Assembly (NCBI RefSeq): GCF_003047265.1
Contig: NZ_PZYY01000007.1
Coordinates: 310,001 to 374,000, forward strand
Origin: Nocardioides terrigena
GTDB taxonomy: Bacteria; Actinomycetota; Actinomycetes; Propionibacteriales; Nocardioidaceae
DNA: 64,000 bases
Direction of reading: 5' to 3'
The notes beneath the pieces were generated by a model. It was not told the DNA's origin. It made no database searches and was given only the letters and a program-made list of their open reading frames with translations. Every line of letters starts with the position of its first letter. The first letter of the stretch is position 1. Below are positions 1 to 9,462 of this stretch, piece by piece. The translations under genes and the position numbers were made by a program.

Positions 1-27
1 GGTGGGGTGCGGCGCACGTGCCGCTCC

Positions 28-49
28 CATGTGTAACGCCACGTGTAAC
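28..49. repeat. Tandem 10-bp direct repeat upstream of the thiolase gene
   Basis: CATGTGTAAC (28-37) is followed by CACGTGTAAC (40-49), nine of ten bases identical and 12 bp apart. The pair lies about 75 bp before the thiolase start, where a TetR-type or FadR-like operator would be plausible. The regulator is not in the window, so the operator role is a guess. Confidence 0.35.
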
Positions 50-121
50 TGGGCGTCCACATTTGGTGACGTGGCCCTCATCGGATTCCCTCGACGAGGG
101 TCGGGGGTCAAGGATAGGAGG

Positions 122-1417
122 ATGAACTCCTCCACCCGCCGCGTCGCCGTCCTCGGTGGCAACCGCATCCCGTTCGCCCGCTCCAACACCGTCTACGCCG
201 ACGCCTCCAACCAGGAGATGCTGACGGCGGCCATCGACGGGCTGGTGGCCCGCTTCGGGCTGGAGGGCGAGCGGCTCGGGGAGGTCGTGGCCGGCGCGGT
301 GCTCAAGCACGCCCGCGACTTCAACCTGACCCGCGAGTCGGTGCTCGGCTCGAGGCTGTCCGCCGAGACTCCCGCGACCGACATCCAGGAGGCGTGCGGC
401 ACCGGCCTCCAGGCGGCGATCCAGGTCGCCAACAAGATCGCCCTCGGCCAGATCGACGCCGGGATCGCGGGTGGCACCGACACCACGTCGGACGCGCCCG
501 TGGCGATCAGCGACAAGCTGCGCAAGAAGCTCATGAAGGTCAACGCCGCCCGGGACACCAAGGGCAAGCTGACGGCGCTGGGGCAGATCCGCCCCGGGGA
601 CATCGGCCTGGAGATCCCGCAGAACGGCGAGCCCCGCACCCGGCTGTCGATGGGCGAGCACGCCGCCCTCACCGCGCTGGAGTGGCGGATCACCCGCGAG
701 GCCCAGGACGAGCTGGCCGCCTCGTCGCACCACAAGATGGCGGCGGCGTACGACCGCGGGTTCTTCGACGACCAGATCACCCCGTTCCGCGGGGTGGAGC
801 GGGACAACAACCTGCGGGCCGACTCGACGGTCGAGAAGCTCGCCACCCTCAAGCCGGTCTTCGGCAGGGGCGAGGCGGCCACCATGACGGCCGGCAACAG
901 CACCCCGCTCAGCGACGGGGCGTCCGTCGTCCTGCTCGCCTCCGAGGACTGGGCGCAGGAGCACGACCTCCCGGTCCTCGCGTGGTTCGTCGACCACGAG
1001 ACGGCGGCCGTCGACTACGTCAACGGCCACGAGGGCCTGCTGATGGCCCCGGCGTACGCCGTCCCGCGGATGCTCGCGCGCCACGGCCTGTCGCTCCAGG
1101 ACTTCGACTACTACGAGATCCACGAGGCCTTCGCGTCGCAGGTGCTCTCGACGCTGGCCGCCTGGGAGGACCCGGTGTTCTGCAAGGAGCGCCTCGGCCT
1201 CGACGAGCCGCTGGGCGCGATCGACCGCGACAAGCTCAACGTCAACGGCTCGTCACTGGCCGCCGCGCACCCGTTCGCCGCGACCGGCGGACGGATCATC
1301 AACACCCTGGCCCACATCCTCGACGAGAAGGCCGCGTCGACCGGAGAGGGCGCCCGCGGGCTCATCTCGATCTGTGCCGCCGGCGGCCAGGGCGTCGTCG
1401 CGATCCTGGAGCGCTGA
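122..1417 (+). CDS. Acetyl-CoA C-acyltransferase (FadI-like thiolase)
   Basis: This 431-residue thiolase would carry out the last, thiolytic step of fatty acid beta-oxidation, or the reverse condensation. The nucleophilic cysteine is C92 in the motif ACGTGLQAA. The catalytic histidines are H334 (IHEAFAS) and H383 (AAAHPFAATGG), and the second cysteine is C418 (ISICAAGGQG). The glycine-rich signature before H383 reads GSSLAAAHP rather than the common GGAIALGHP. This, and the long insert after about residue 150, point to the FadI/trifunctional-type branch. The ATG at 122 is chosen because AGGAGG lies directly upstream (117-122 region). An in-frame extension to base 2 has no ribosome site. No partner dehydrogenase gene is visible in the window. 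The family call is firm; the exact substrate chain length is unknown. Confidence 0.9.
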   Translation: MNSSTRRVAVLGGNRIPFARSNTVYADASNQEMLTAAIDGLVARFGLEGERLGEVVAGAVLKHARDFNLTRESVLGSRLSAETPATDIQEACGTGLQAAIQVANKIALGQIDAGIAGGTDTTSDAPVAISDKLRKKLMKVNAARDTKGKLTALGQIRPGDIGLEIPQNGEPRTRLSMGEHAALTALEWRITREAQDELAASSHHKMAAAYDRGFFDDQITPFRGVERDNNLRADSTVEKLATLKPVFGRGEAATMTAGNSTPLSDGASVVLLASEDWAQEHDLPVLAWFVDHETAAVDYVNGHEGLLMAPAYAVPRMLARHGLSLQDFDYYEIHEAFASQVLSTLAAWEDPVFCKERLGLDEPLGAIDRDKLNVNGSSLAAAHPFAATGGRIINTLAHILDEKAASTGEGARGLISICAAGGQGVVAILER

Positions 1418-1438
1418 CCCCGGCAGTCGTGCGTCTGG

Positions 1439-2041
1439 TCAGCTCCGGCGCAGGCGGTACCACGTCGGTGAGGACCCGCGTTGTCCCCGCGACATCCCAC
1501 TGGTGTCCGCCGGGGCGGCGCTGACGACGGTCCAGCCGGCGTAGGCCCGCTCGACGTCCTCCTGCGACGCACCCCGCGACCGCACCGGTGAGCGCTGGGG
1601 GCTCGTCGACATCAGCAGCATCGTCGCGTCGGGCGCGGCCAGCTGGGTCACACCGGCGGCCACCAGGGCCCGGTCGTCGTCACCGAGCCCCTCGAAGCAG
1701 CCCACGTCGAGCACGAGGGAGAAGTCCGAGCCGATGCCGGAGTGCACGAGGTGGCGGACGTCGCCGACGACGAACCGGGTGTCGGCGACGCCGGTACGGC
1801 GTACGGCGATGTCGACGGCCTGTTTGACGTTGTCGATGCCGACGGCGTCCCAGCCGCGCTCGACGAGGTGGCCGGTGCGCTCACCCGTGCCGCAGCCGAG
1901 GTCGAGGGCCCGGCCCAGGTGCGGTCCGCGCTCGCTCTCCTCGAGCTCGAGCATGACGTCGAAGGAGGCACGGCTCTCGCGTCCGGCCTTCTTCCACGGG
2001 GTGAAGCCCCACCAGTAGGCAGCGGAGTAGCCGACGCTCAT
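1439..2041 (-). CDS. Class I SAM-dependent methyltransferase
   Basis: A 200-residue Rossmann-fold methyltransferase. Motif I (DLGCGTGERTGHL, about residues 44-56) binds the SAM methionine side. An acidic loop follows at GIDNVKQAVD, and GDVRH lies near the adenine pocket. The C-terminal part is short and arginine-rich. Family members act on small molecules, such as thiopurine or tellurite-type substrates, but nothing in the sequence fixes the acceptor here. The ATG at 2041 is preferred: an upstream in-frame ATG at 2143 would overlap the pyrR promoter and leader. The gene converges on the thiolase with a 21-nt gap and is divergent from pyrR, so the 2042-2189 interval serves both directions. Confidence 0.8.
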   Translation of the reverse strand: MSVGYSAAYWWGFTPWKKAGRESRASFDVMLELEESERGPHLGRALDLGCGTGERTGHLVERGWDAVGIDNVKQAVDIAVRRTGVADTRFVVGDVRHLVHSGIGSDFSLVLDVGCFEGLGDDDRALVAAGVTQLAAPDATMLLMSTSPQRSPVRSRGASQEDVERAYAGWTVVSAAPADTSGMSRGQRGSSPTWYRLRRS

Positions 2042-2107
2042 GTTCAGTTCCTGACGTTGGACCGGCAACGGCCGGTTGCTCTCGACAGTACTCCCGACGA
2101 CGGCTGG

Positions 2108-3642
<1,535 letters not shown>

Positions 3643-3643
<1 letters not shown>

Positions 3644-4908
3644 TGGGCCTGGTGATCACCGGCGCCTCGCTGCTGGGGGAGAGGACCGGGGACCTGTACG
3701 TCGACGACGCGGGCCTGCTCGTCGACGAGGCGCCCGCGGGGGCCGAGGTCCTCGACGCCGACGGCCTCGTCGCGCTGCCCGGTCTCGTCGACCTGCACAC
3801 CCACCTGCGCGAGCCCGGCCGGGAGGACGCCGAGACGATCCTCACCGGGTCGCGGGCGGCGGCGGTCGGCGGCTACACCGCTGTGCTGGCGATGGCCAAC
3901 ACCTCCCCGGTCACCGACACCGCAGAGGCAGCCCTGCGCGTCCTCGAGCTCGGTCGCGAGGCCGGCCTGGTCGACGTGCAGCCGGTCGGCGCGGTCACCC
4001 GTGGGCTCGGCGGCGAGGAGCTCGCCGAGCTCGGGCTGATGGCCCGCTCGCGGGCCCGGGTCCGGGTGTTCTCCGACGACGGCAAGTGCGTCCACGACGC
4101 CCGGGTGATGCGTCGCGCGCTGGAGTACGTCAAGGCGTTCGGCGGGGTCGTCTCCCAGCACGCCCAGGAGCCGACGCTCGCCGGCCCCGCCTCCTGCTGC
4201 CACGAGGGCGAGCTGTCCGGTCGTCTCGGGCTGCCCGGCTGGCCCGGCATCGCCGAGGAGGTCATCGTGGCCCGCGACGTGATGCTCGCGCGCCACACCG
4301 GCTCGCGCGTCCACGTCGCCCACGCCTCCACCGCCGGCACCGTCGAGGTGCTGCGCTGGGCCAAGTCGCAGGGCATCGACGTCACGGCCGAGGTCACGCC
4401 CCACCACCTGCTGCTCACCACCGACCTGCTCGCCGGCTACGACCCGACGTACAAGGTCAACCCGCCCCTTCGTCCCCAGGAGGACGTCGACGCGCTGCGC
4501 GAGGCGCTGGTCGACGGCACGATCGACGCCGTCGCGACCGACCACGCCCCGCACGCCCGGCACGACAAGGAGCACGCGTTCACCGACGCGGCGTTCGGGA
4601 TGCTCGGGCTCGAGACGGCGCTGGGTGTCGTCCGCACGGCGCTCCCGGAGATGTCGTGGGCGCGGGTCGCGCAGGTCATGTCGACCACCCCCGCCCGCAT
4701 CGCCGGGCTGGCCGACCACGGCTCGCTCGCCCTCGGCACCCCGGCCCACGTGACCCTGGTGGACCCGTCCGCCGCGGTCACCGTCGACCGGGCCGACTCG
4801 GTGTCGCTCTCGCGCAACAACCCGTGGCACGGGCGCTCGCTGACGTCGAAGGTCGTGCACACCGTGTACGCCGGGCGGCTCACCGTGCGCGACGGCGCCC
4901 TGGTCTGA
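3643..4908 (+). CDS. pyrC: Dihydroorotase
   Basis: PyrC cyclises carbamoyl aspartate to dihydroorotate. The 421-residue protein is a type I amidohydrolase. The metal-binding DLHTHLREPG motif places H52 and H54 near the N-terminus, VSQHAQEP and HVAHAST supply further metal histidines, and DHAPHA carries the catalytic aspartate. The C-terminal NNPWHGRSL segment closes the barrel in this family. The ATG at 3643 overlaps the pyrB stop in TGATG. In mycobacteria carA follows pyrC almost directly. Here the pyrimidine run stops and seven unrelated genes intervene before carA at 11190. Confidence 0.96.
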
Positions 4909-4919
4909 TCGGGGGACCG

Positions 4920-5468
4920 GTGGGGACCGCGCTGCTCGTCGTCGACGTGCAGCGCGCCCTCGTGGAGCCGCCGCACGACGTGGTGGGCGCCGTCGGCCTG
5001 GTCTCGCGCCTGGGTCGACTGCTCGATCGCGCCCGGAGTGCCGGCCTACCCGTCATCCACGTCCAGGACGACGGCGACGCGGATCCCTCGATCGAGCGGG
5101 GCACTCCCGGCTGGGAGCTGGTCCTCCCCGTCCTCGACGGGGACGTCGTCCTGGCGAAGACCGGGGACGACGCGTTCGACGGGACCGGCCTCGACGCCCT
5201 CCTCACCTCCCGCGGCGTTGACACCGTCGTGGTGGTGGGCATCCAGTCGGAGATGTGCGTCCTGAGCACGGCCCGGACGGCGCAGTCGCGAGGATTCGGC
5301 GTGGTGCTGCCGCGCGGCGGGCACGCGACGTACGACGTCCCGGGCGACCCGCCCGACGTGCCCGCGGTCCCGGCCGCGCACGTCGCGCGCGTGGTCGAGT
5401 GGGCGCTGGGGGACCAGGTCCGGCTGCCGGAGATCGACGAGCTGGACTGGCCCACCGTGTGCAAGTGA
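4920..5468 (+). CDS. Isochorismatase-family cysteine hydrolase
   Basis: A 182-residue cytosolic hydrolase of the isochorismatase/nicotinamidase superfamily. The catalytic triad is visible as D in VVDVQ (near residue 9), K in LAKTGDDAF (about residue 80) and C in SEMCV (about residue 116). The VGIQSEMCV element is typical of the family, with a cis-peptide before the nucleophile elbow. The substrate cannot be read from sequence; relatives cleave isochorismate, nicotinamide, N-carbamoyl compounds or ureides. Start is the GTG at 4920, 11 nt after the pyrC stop, with a GGGGGA ribosome site in between. It may therefore ride on pyr transcription. A pyrimidine-degradation role would be attractive but is unsupported. 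Confidence 0.82.
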   Translation: MGTALLVVDVQRALVEPPHDVVGAVGLVSRLGRLLDRARSAGLPVIHVQDDGDADPSIERGTPGWELVLPVLDGDVVLAKTGDDAFDGTGLDALLTSRGVDTVVVVGIQSEMCVLSTARTAQSRGFGVVLPRGGHATYDVPGDPPDVPAVPAAHVARVVEWALGDQVRLPEIDELDWPTVCK

Positions 5469-5473
5469 CGATC

Positions 5474-5479
5474 TAGGCT
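5474..5479 (+). promoter_or_regulatory. Leaderless-type -10 box for the PPOX gene
   Basis: TAGGCT ends 6 nt before the ATG at 5486, leaving no room for a Shine-Dalgarno. Confidence 0.6.
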
Positions 5480-5485
5480 CGGCCC

Positions 5486-6100
5486 ATGGAGATCACCACC
5501 GTCGACCAGCTCGAGGCGATCGTCGGCCTGCCGACCGGGCTGGCGGTGACCAAGGAGCGCGACGCGCTCACCGACATCGACCGGGCCTGGCTGGCGGCGA
5601 CACCCTTCTGCGTGCTGGCCACCTCGGACGCGGAGGGCCGCTGCGACGCGAGCCCCAAGGGCGACCCGCCCGGGCAGCTGGTCCACGTGGTCGACGAGCA
5701 CACGATCGCGATCGCCGAGCGGCCGGGCAACCGGCGGGTCGACGGCTACCGCAACGTGCTGGCCAACCCGCACGTCGGGCTCACCTTCCTCATCCCCGGT
5801 CGCGGCGACACCCTGCGGATCAACGGGCGGGCCCGGCTCGTCGACGACGCGGCGTACTTCGACGCCATGGCGGTCCGGGGCAAGCGGCCGATCCTCACCC
5901 TCGAGGTCGAGATCGAGACGGTCTTCTTCCACTGCGCCAAGGCGTTCCTGCGCTCCGGGTTGTGGGACCCGGAGTCCTGGGAGCCCGGGTCCGTCCCGCG
6001 CCGGGCGGTCATCGCCCACGAGCTCGAGCACTCGCCGCGCACGCTGGAGGACCTCGACGACTACTACCGTCCCGAGGCCTACGGGAAGAACCTCTACTGA
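5486..6100 (+). CDS. Pyridoxamine 5'-phosphate oxidase-fold flavin protein (MSMEG_1061-like)
   Basis: A 204-residue protein of the FMN-binding split-barrel class. The stretch ATPFCVLATSDAEGR followed by DASPKGDPPG is the characteristic strand-loop of the PPOX-like group that binds FMN or F420. A later HCAKAFLRSGLW segment near residue 150 carries the conserved CxKA-type motif seen in MSMEG_1061 relatives. The reaction is unknown; family members are general flavin-dependent oxidoreductases and not vitamin B6 enzymes. It begins with its own -10 box 6 nt before the ATG. Its stop overlaps the ATG of the next gene by 1 nt, so the two are co-translated. Confidence 0.8.
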   Translation: MEITTVDQLEAIVGLPTGLAVTKERDALTDIDRAWLAATPFCVLATSDAEGRCDASPKGDPPGQLVHVVDEHTIAIAERPGNRRVDGYRNVLANPHVGLTFLIPGRGDTLRINGRARLVDDAAYFDAMAVRGKRPILTLEVEIETVFFHCAKAFLRSGLWDPESWEPGSVPRRAVIAHELEHSPRTLEDLDDYYRPEAYGKNLY

Positions 6101-6513
6101 TGTCCCACCCCCAGCTCCTGCACACGGTCCTCGACGCCGTCGACGTACGCCGCGAGGCCGAGTTCTGGCGCGAGCTGCTCGGGCTGGTCTACCGGGCCGG
6201 GGACGAGGTGCCCGACGGACCCGGCGCCGTCGACGACCACGACTGGCTGGTCCTCACCCATGCCGACGGCCGTCGGGCCCTGGCCTTCCAGCAGGTCGCC
6301 GAGCAGGCCCGCTCGACCTGGCCCGACCAGCAGGTCCCCATGCAGCTCCACCTCGACCTCACCGTGCCCGACGTCGACGAGCTGGCCGAGCAGCACGCCC
6401 GCGCCCTCGCGCTCGGCGCCACGGTCCTGCTCGACCGCACCGACGACGCGGACGAGCCGCTCTACGTGTATGCCGACCCGGAGGGTCACCCCTTCTGCAT
6501 CTTCGTCGCCTGA
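6100..6513 (+). CDS. VOC (glyoxalase/bleomycin-resistance fold) protein
   Basis: A 137-residue protein with two beta-alpha-beta-beta-beta modules. LLHTVLDAVDVRREAEFWRELLG opens the first module and QLHLDLTVPDVDELAEQH the second, ending in YVYADPEGHPFCIFVA. The DPEGHPFC ending is the hallmark of this single-domain VOC group. Candidate metal ligands (H in LLHTVLD and QLHLDL, E-G-H near the end) are present, but the substrate is unknown. The start overlaps the preceding stop by 1 nt (TGATG). Confidence 0.85.
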   Translation: MSHPQLLHTVLDAVDVRREAEFWRELLGLVYRAGDEVPDGPGAVDDHDWLVLTHADGRRALAFQQVAEQARSTWPDQQVPMQLHLDLTVPDVDELAEQHARALALGATVLLDRTDDADEPLYVYADPEGHPFCIFVA

Positions 6514-6523
6514 GGAGGCCGCC

Positions 6524-6970
6524 ATGACCACGCCGTACGACGTCCCGCTGGGGGACGGGGCGGGCAGCTACGCGTTCCGGCTGCTGCCCGACGACGACTT
6601 CGACGAGGGTGCGTCGACCGTGGCGGTGGACGCCGCGGCGTCGGGCCGGGCCGTCCTCGTGTCCTACACCTGGGTGCATCCCGTCGACGGCCCCCAGAGC
6701 GGGACGCTGCTCCTCGGCGTGCCGGGGGAGGACGGGGCGGTCAGCGCGGCCTGGGTCGACAGCTGGCACCAGCGCGACGTCGTCTCCCTCACCGGGACGG
6801 GCACGGCCACCGGGGCGGTGGTCGCCTACGAGTACGCACCCGGCTGGACGTGGGAGATCGAGGTGGTCGCCGTCGACGGGAGCCTGTCGATGGTCATGCA
6901 CAACGGGGTGCCCGAGCGCGACGACGGACCCGCGGCCCGGTACGACGCCATGCGCGGCACCTGGTTCTGA
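6524..6970 (+). CDS. Conserved protein of unknown function, beta-rich
   Basis: A 148-residue acidic protein with no signal peptide, membrane segment or recognisable catalytic motif. Sequence is rich in alternating hydrophobic residues and Thr/Val/Gly, consistent with a lipocalin-like or DUF1579-like beta barrel. A repeated pattern of short W-containing strands (SYTWVHP, AAWVDSWHQ, PGWTWEIEV) ends in MRGTWF. Start is the ATG at 6524 with GAGGAGG immediately before. It follows the VOC gene by 10 nt and converges on the CoA-transferase gene with a 2-nt gap. It is a real gene by coding bias and spacing, but no function can be assigned. Confidence 0.7.
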   Translation: MTTPYDVPLGDGAGSYAFRLLPDDDFDEGASTVAVDAAASGRAVLVSYTWVHPVDGPQSGTLLLGVPGEDGAVSAAWVDSWHQRDVVSLTGTGTATGAVVAYEYAPGWTWEIEVVAVDGSLSMVMHNGVPERDDGPAARYDAMRGTWF

Positions 6971-6972
6971 CG

Positions 6973-8202
6973 TCACGCCAGCCCGAGCGCCGACGCCTCC
7001 TCCCAGAGGTCGTCGCGCACGCTCGGGTGGGCGGCGTGCTCGATGAGGTGGCGTGCCTGGGTGCGCTCGTCGCGACCCCACATCCACGCGATGCCCTGCT
7101 CGGTGACGACCGCCGTGTGCTGGAAGGACGTCACCGGCTCGTCGACCAGCGGCACGATCGTCGAGACGTCGGCCCGCGGGTGCCAGCTCCGCAGGGCCAG
7201 GAACGCCTGGCCGCCGGGGGAGTGGCTGGCACCGACCGTGAAGTCCGTCTGGCCCCCGAAGCCCGAGTGGATCCGGGCGCCGATGCGCGACGCGTTGGCC
7301 TGGTCGAAGAGGTCGACCTGGAGCGCGGTGTTGACCGACGTCATGCGTGGCTGCCGAGCGATCACCGCCGGGGCGTTGGTCACCTCGGTCCGCGACATCC
7401 GCACCCGGGCGTTGCCGTCGAGCCACGCGTAGAGCTCGTCGCTGCCGAAGACGAACGACGTGGTCAGCGGGACGTCCGGGTCGAGCGAGCCGGCCCGCTC
7501 CAGCGCCAGCACCCCGTCGCTGAACATCTCGGTCCAGACCCGCAGGCCGCGCCGCCCGGCGACCCCGGCGACGGTCGCGTCGGGGACCTCGCCGATCCCG
7601 GCCTGGAGGGTCGACCCGTCCCCGACCTGGGCGGCCACGAGGGCGCCGATCGCCCGGGCGTCGTCCCCCGGGGCCGTGGGCAGGTGGGTCCGTAGTGGCA
7701 CGTCGACCTCGACGCCCAGGTCGATGTCCGCGACGTCCACCTCGGCGTCGCCGAAGGTCCACGGCATCCGCGGATTGAGCTGCGCGACCACCAGCGCGCC
7801 GCGCGCCCGGGCCGCCTCGATCGCGGCAGGCAGGACGTTGACCTCGACGCCCAGCGACACCCGGCCCCGGCGTGGGGTCGTGGTGTGCACCACGACGACG
7901 TCCGGGGGGAGCGGTCCGTGGAAGAGCCGCGGCACCATCGACAGGCGGCACGGGACGTAGGAGAGGCGGGGGTGCCGGCGGAACCCGGGACCCACGAACG
8001 TCGTCTCCGGCACCACACCCTCGTGCACCGGAAGGTCGAGCTGGGCGTTGAGGGCGTGCAGCCGCGCCTGCGGGAGCTCGGCCAGGACCGCGGCGAGCAC
8101 GGTGACCGGTGAGGCGAAGTTGCCGCTGGTCACGATCCGCGGCTGGAGGAGGCCCAGGGCGGACACCGCCCGGGCTGCTCCCTCGATCGACTCGGTGCGC
8201 AT
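6973..8202 (-). CDS. Acetyl-CoA hydrolase/transferase family protein
   Basis: A 409-residue member of the family that includes 4-hydroxybutyrate CoA-transferase, succinyl-CoA:acetate CoA-transferase and acetyl-CoA hydrolase. Evidence is the two-lobed NagB-like architecture, with LQAGIGEVPDATV near residue 205 and FGSDELYAWLDGN in the second lobe. The glycine-rich SGFGGQTDFTVGASHSPGG motif, near residue 320, binds CoA in this family. Members move CoA between short-chain acids through a glutamyl-CoA intermediate. The substrate cannot be assigned. The ATG at 8202 is preceded on its own strand by GACACT 8 nt away, a weak leaderless-type -10. It stands alone, divergent from nothing and convergent with the preceding gene. 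Confidence 0.8.
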   Translation of the reverse strand: MRTESIEGAARAVSALGLLQPRIVTSGNFASPVTVLAAVLAELPQARLHALNAQLDLPVHEGVVPETTFVGPGFRRHPRLSYVPCRLSMVPRLFHGPLPPDVVVVHTTTPRRGRVSLGVEVNVLPAAIEAARARGALVVAQLNPRMPWTFGDAEVDVADIDLGVEVDVPLRTHLPTAPGDDARAIGALVAAQVGDGSTLQAGIGEVPDATVAGVAGRRGLRVWTEMFSDGVLALERAGSLDPDVPLTTSFVFGSDELYAWLDGNARVRMSRTEVTNAPAVIARQPRMTSVNTALQVDLFDQANASRIGARIHSGFGGQTDFTVGASHSPGGQAFLALRSWHPRADVSTIVPLVDEPVTSFQHTAVVTEQGIAWMWGRDERTQARHLIEHAAHPSVRDDLWEEASALGLA

Positions 8203-8214
8203 GCCCCCAGAGTG

Positions 8215-9315
8215 TCAGGAACGCTCGACGACGAGTCCCAGCCAGCGACCAAGAGACGCGATCTCGTCGTCCACCGCGGAGCGCAGCGCCCTGCTCCACC
8301 GCCCGTCCTCGTGGACGGCGTCGACGCGCAGCACGCCGTCGGCCCGGTCGGCCGTGGCGTCCACCTTGCCGACCAGCGCGTCACCGTGCAGGACGGGCAG
8401 CGCCCAGTAGCCCCAACGTCGCTTCGCGGCCGGCTTGTACATCTCGAGCGCATAGTCGAACTCGAACAGGTCGACCATCCGCCTGCGGTCGAAGACCAGC
8501 CGGTCGAGCGGGGACAGCAGCGCCGTCCGGCCCTCGAACGCGTCGAGGTCGACGAGGTACGCCGGGTCGACCCGCCACGTGCCGCGGAGTCCCTCGACGC
8601 GCGCCTCCTCGCCCACCGGCCCCACGTCGTTGGGCTCGCCGGGGGAGACGGCGGCGCGCGGTCGTGCGATGCCCAGGGCGCGCAGGCGCCTCTCGCCGCG
8701 GACGCGGAACGCCTCCTCGAGCGGCACCACGGGGTCGTCGGGGTAGACCCGCTCGGCGAGGTCCCACAGCTTGTCGCGACCCTCCGCGCCGGCCACGGCG
8801 ACCTCGCCGCGCTGCACCATCATGTCGAGCAGCCTGCGCACGTTGCGGTCGTCGTTCCACCCGCTCGACCGCCACGGCACCAGCGTCGTGTCCGGCAGGA
8901 CCCGCGCGGTGCACGGCCCCTCGTCGTGCAGCTGGGCGAGGATGTCGCGCCTGGTGTCGTCGTTGGCCTCCACCCAGCCCGCCAGCGCGACCTGCCACTC
9001 CGCGAGCTCGCCGACGCCCGGCCAGACCGTCATCTCGGCCCGGTGGAGGGCGAGGTCCTCCGCCGGACGGAGCATCGAGTGCAGCTCCACGAGCGAGCCG
9101 TCCGCCACCAGCTCCTCGAGCACCGACGTCCGGTACGACGCCCCGAGACGCGACCAGGCGACCACGTGCGCGCTCGGGGCCACGGCCGCCGTCGGCTCGA
9201 CCTGGAGCAGCGACAGGTGGCGCACCGCCGTCAGCAGGTCGGTGTTCCGGTCGGCGTCGAGGAGCTGCGCGCGGACCGCGATCCGCCGCGCCTGCTCGCG
9301 GGTGAGCTCGTGCAC
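8215..9315 (-). CDS. AlkZ/YcaQ-type winged-helix protein, probable DNA glycosylase
   Basis: A 366-residue member of the HTH_42 group. These proteins have three tandem winged helices, and several are DNA glycosylases that unhook interstrand crosslinks or excise bulky alkyl adducts. The N-terminal helix-turn (LTREQARRIAVRAQLLD) and the LLSLLQ-like segment LSLLQVEPTAAV (about residues 33-45) match the family. The central region with EELVADGSLVELHSMLRP and the C-terminal WALPVLHGDALVGKVD block are also typical. The catalytic Q-hydrophobic-Q or Q-hydrophobic-D element of studied enzymes reads Q-V-E here. GTG at 9315 has TATCGT 6 nt upstream on the minus strand. It neighbours an ABC-F gene, a pairing that could reflect resistance to a natural product. 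Confidence 0.75.
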   Translation of the reverse strand: MHELTREQARRIAVRAQLLDADRNTDLLTAVRHLSLLQVEPTAAVAPSAHVVAWSRLGASYRTSVLEELVADGSLVELHSMLRPAEDLALHRAEMTVWPGVGELAEWQVALAGWVEANDDTRRDILAQLHDEGPCTARVLPDTTLVPWRSSGWNDDRNVRRLLDMMVQRGEVAVAGAEGRDKLWDLAERVYPDDPVVPLEEAFRVRGERRLRALGIARPRAAVSPGEPNDVGPVGEEARVEGLRGTWRVDPAYLVDLDAFEGRTALLSPLDRLVFDRRRMVDLFEFDYALEMYKPAAKRRWGYWALPVLHGDALVGKVDATADRADGVLRVDAVHEDGRWSRALRSAVDDEIASLGRWLGLVVERS

Positions 9316-9321
9316 GCCCCG

Positions 9322-9327
9322 ACGATA
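9322..9327 (-). promoter_or_regulatory. Leaderless-type -10 box for the AlkZ-like gene
   Basis: ACGATA on the plus strand reads TATCGT on the minus strand and ends 6 nt before the GTG at 9315. Confidence 0.5.
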
Positions 9328-9356
9328 AACGGGTGGCAGGACGAGGAACGTCCGGA

Positions 9357-9438
9357 TACCGTCGACCCATCATGTGGATCCCGGCCTGACCCGACTCGCG
9401 CCCGCGGCTGCAGCCCCTCACAGGGCGCCCGGCGAGTC
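9357..9438 (+). promoter_or_regulatory. Candidate attenuating leader of the ABC-F gene
   Basis: TACCGT (9357-9362) is a possible -10. A five-codon reading frame, ATG TGG ATC CCG GCC TGA (9372-9389), is followed by GACTCGC (9393-9399) pairing with GCGAGTC (9432-9438) around an inner GCCC/GGGC hairpin (9413-9426). Short upstream frames plus hairpins control many antibiotic-resistance ABC-F genes; here the role is inferred. Confidence 0.45.
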
Positions 9439-9462
9439 ACCGCACCCCGCGAAGGCCCGCCC

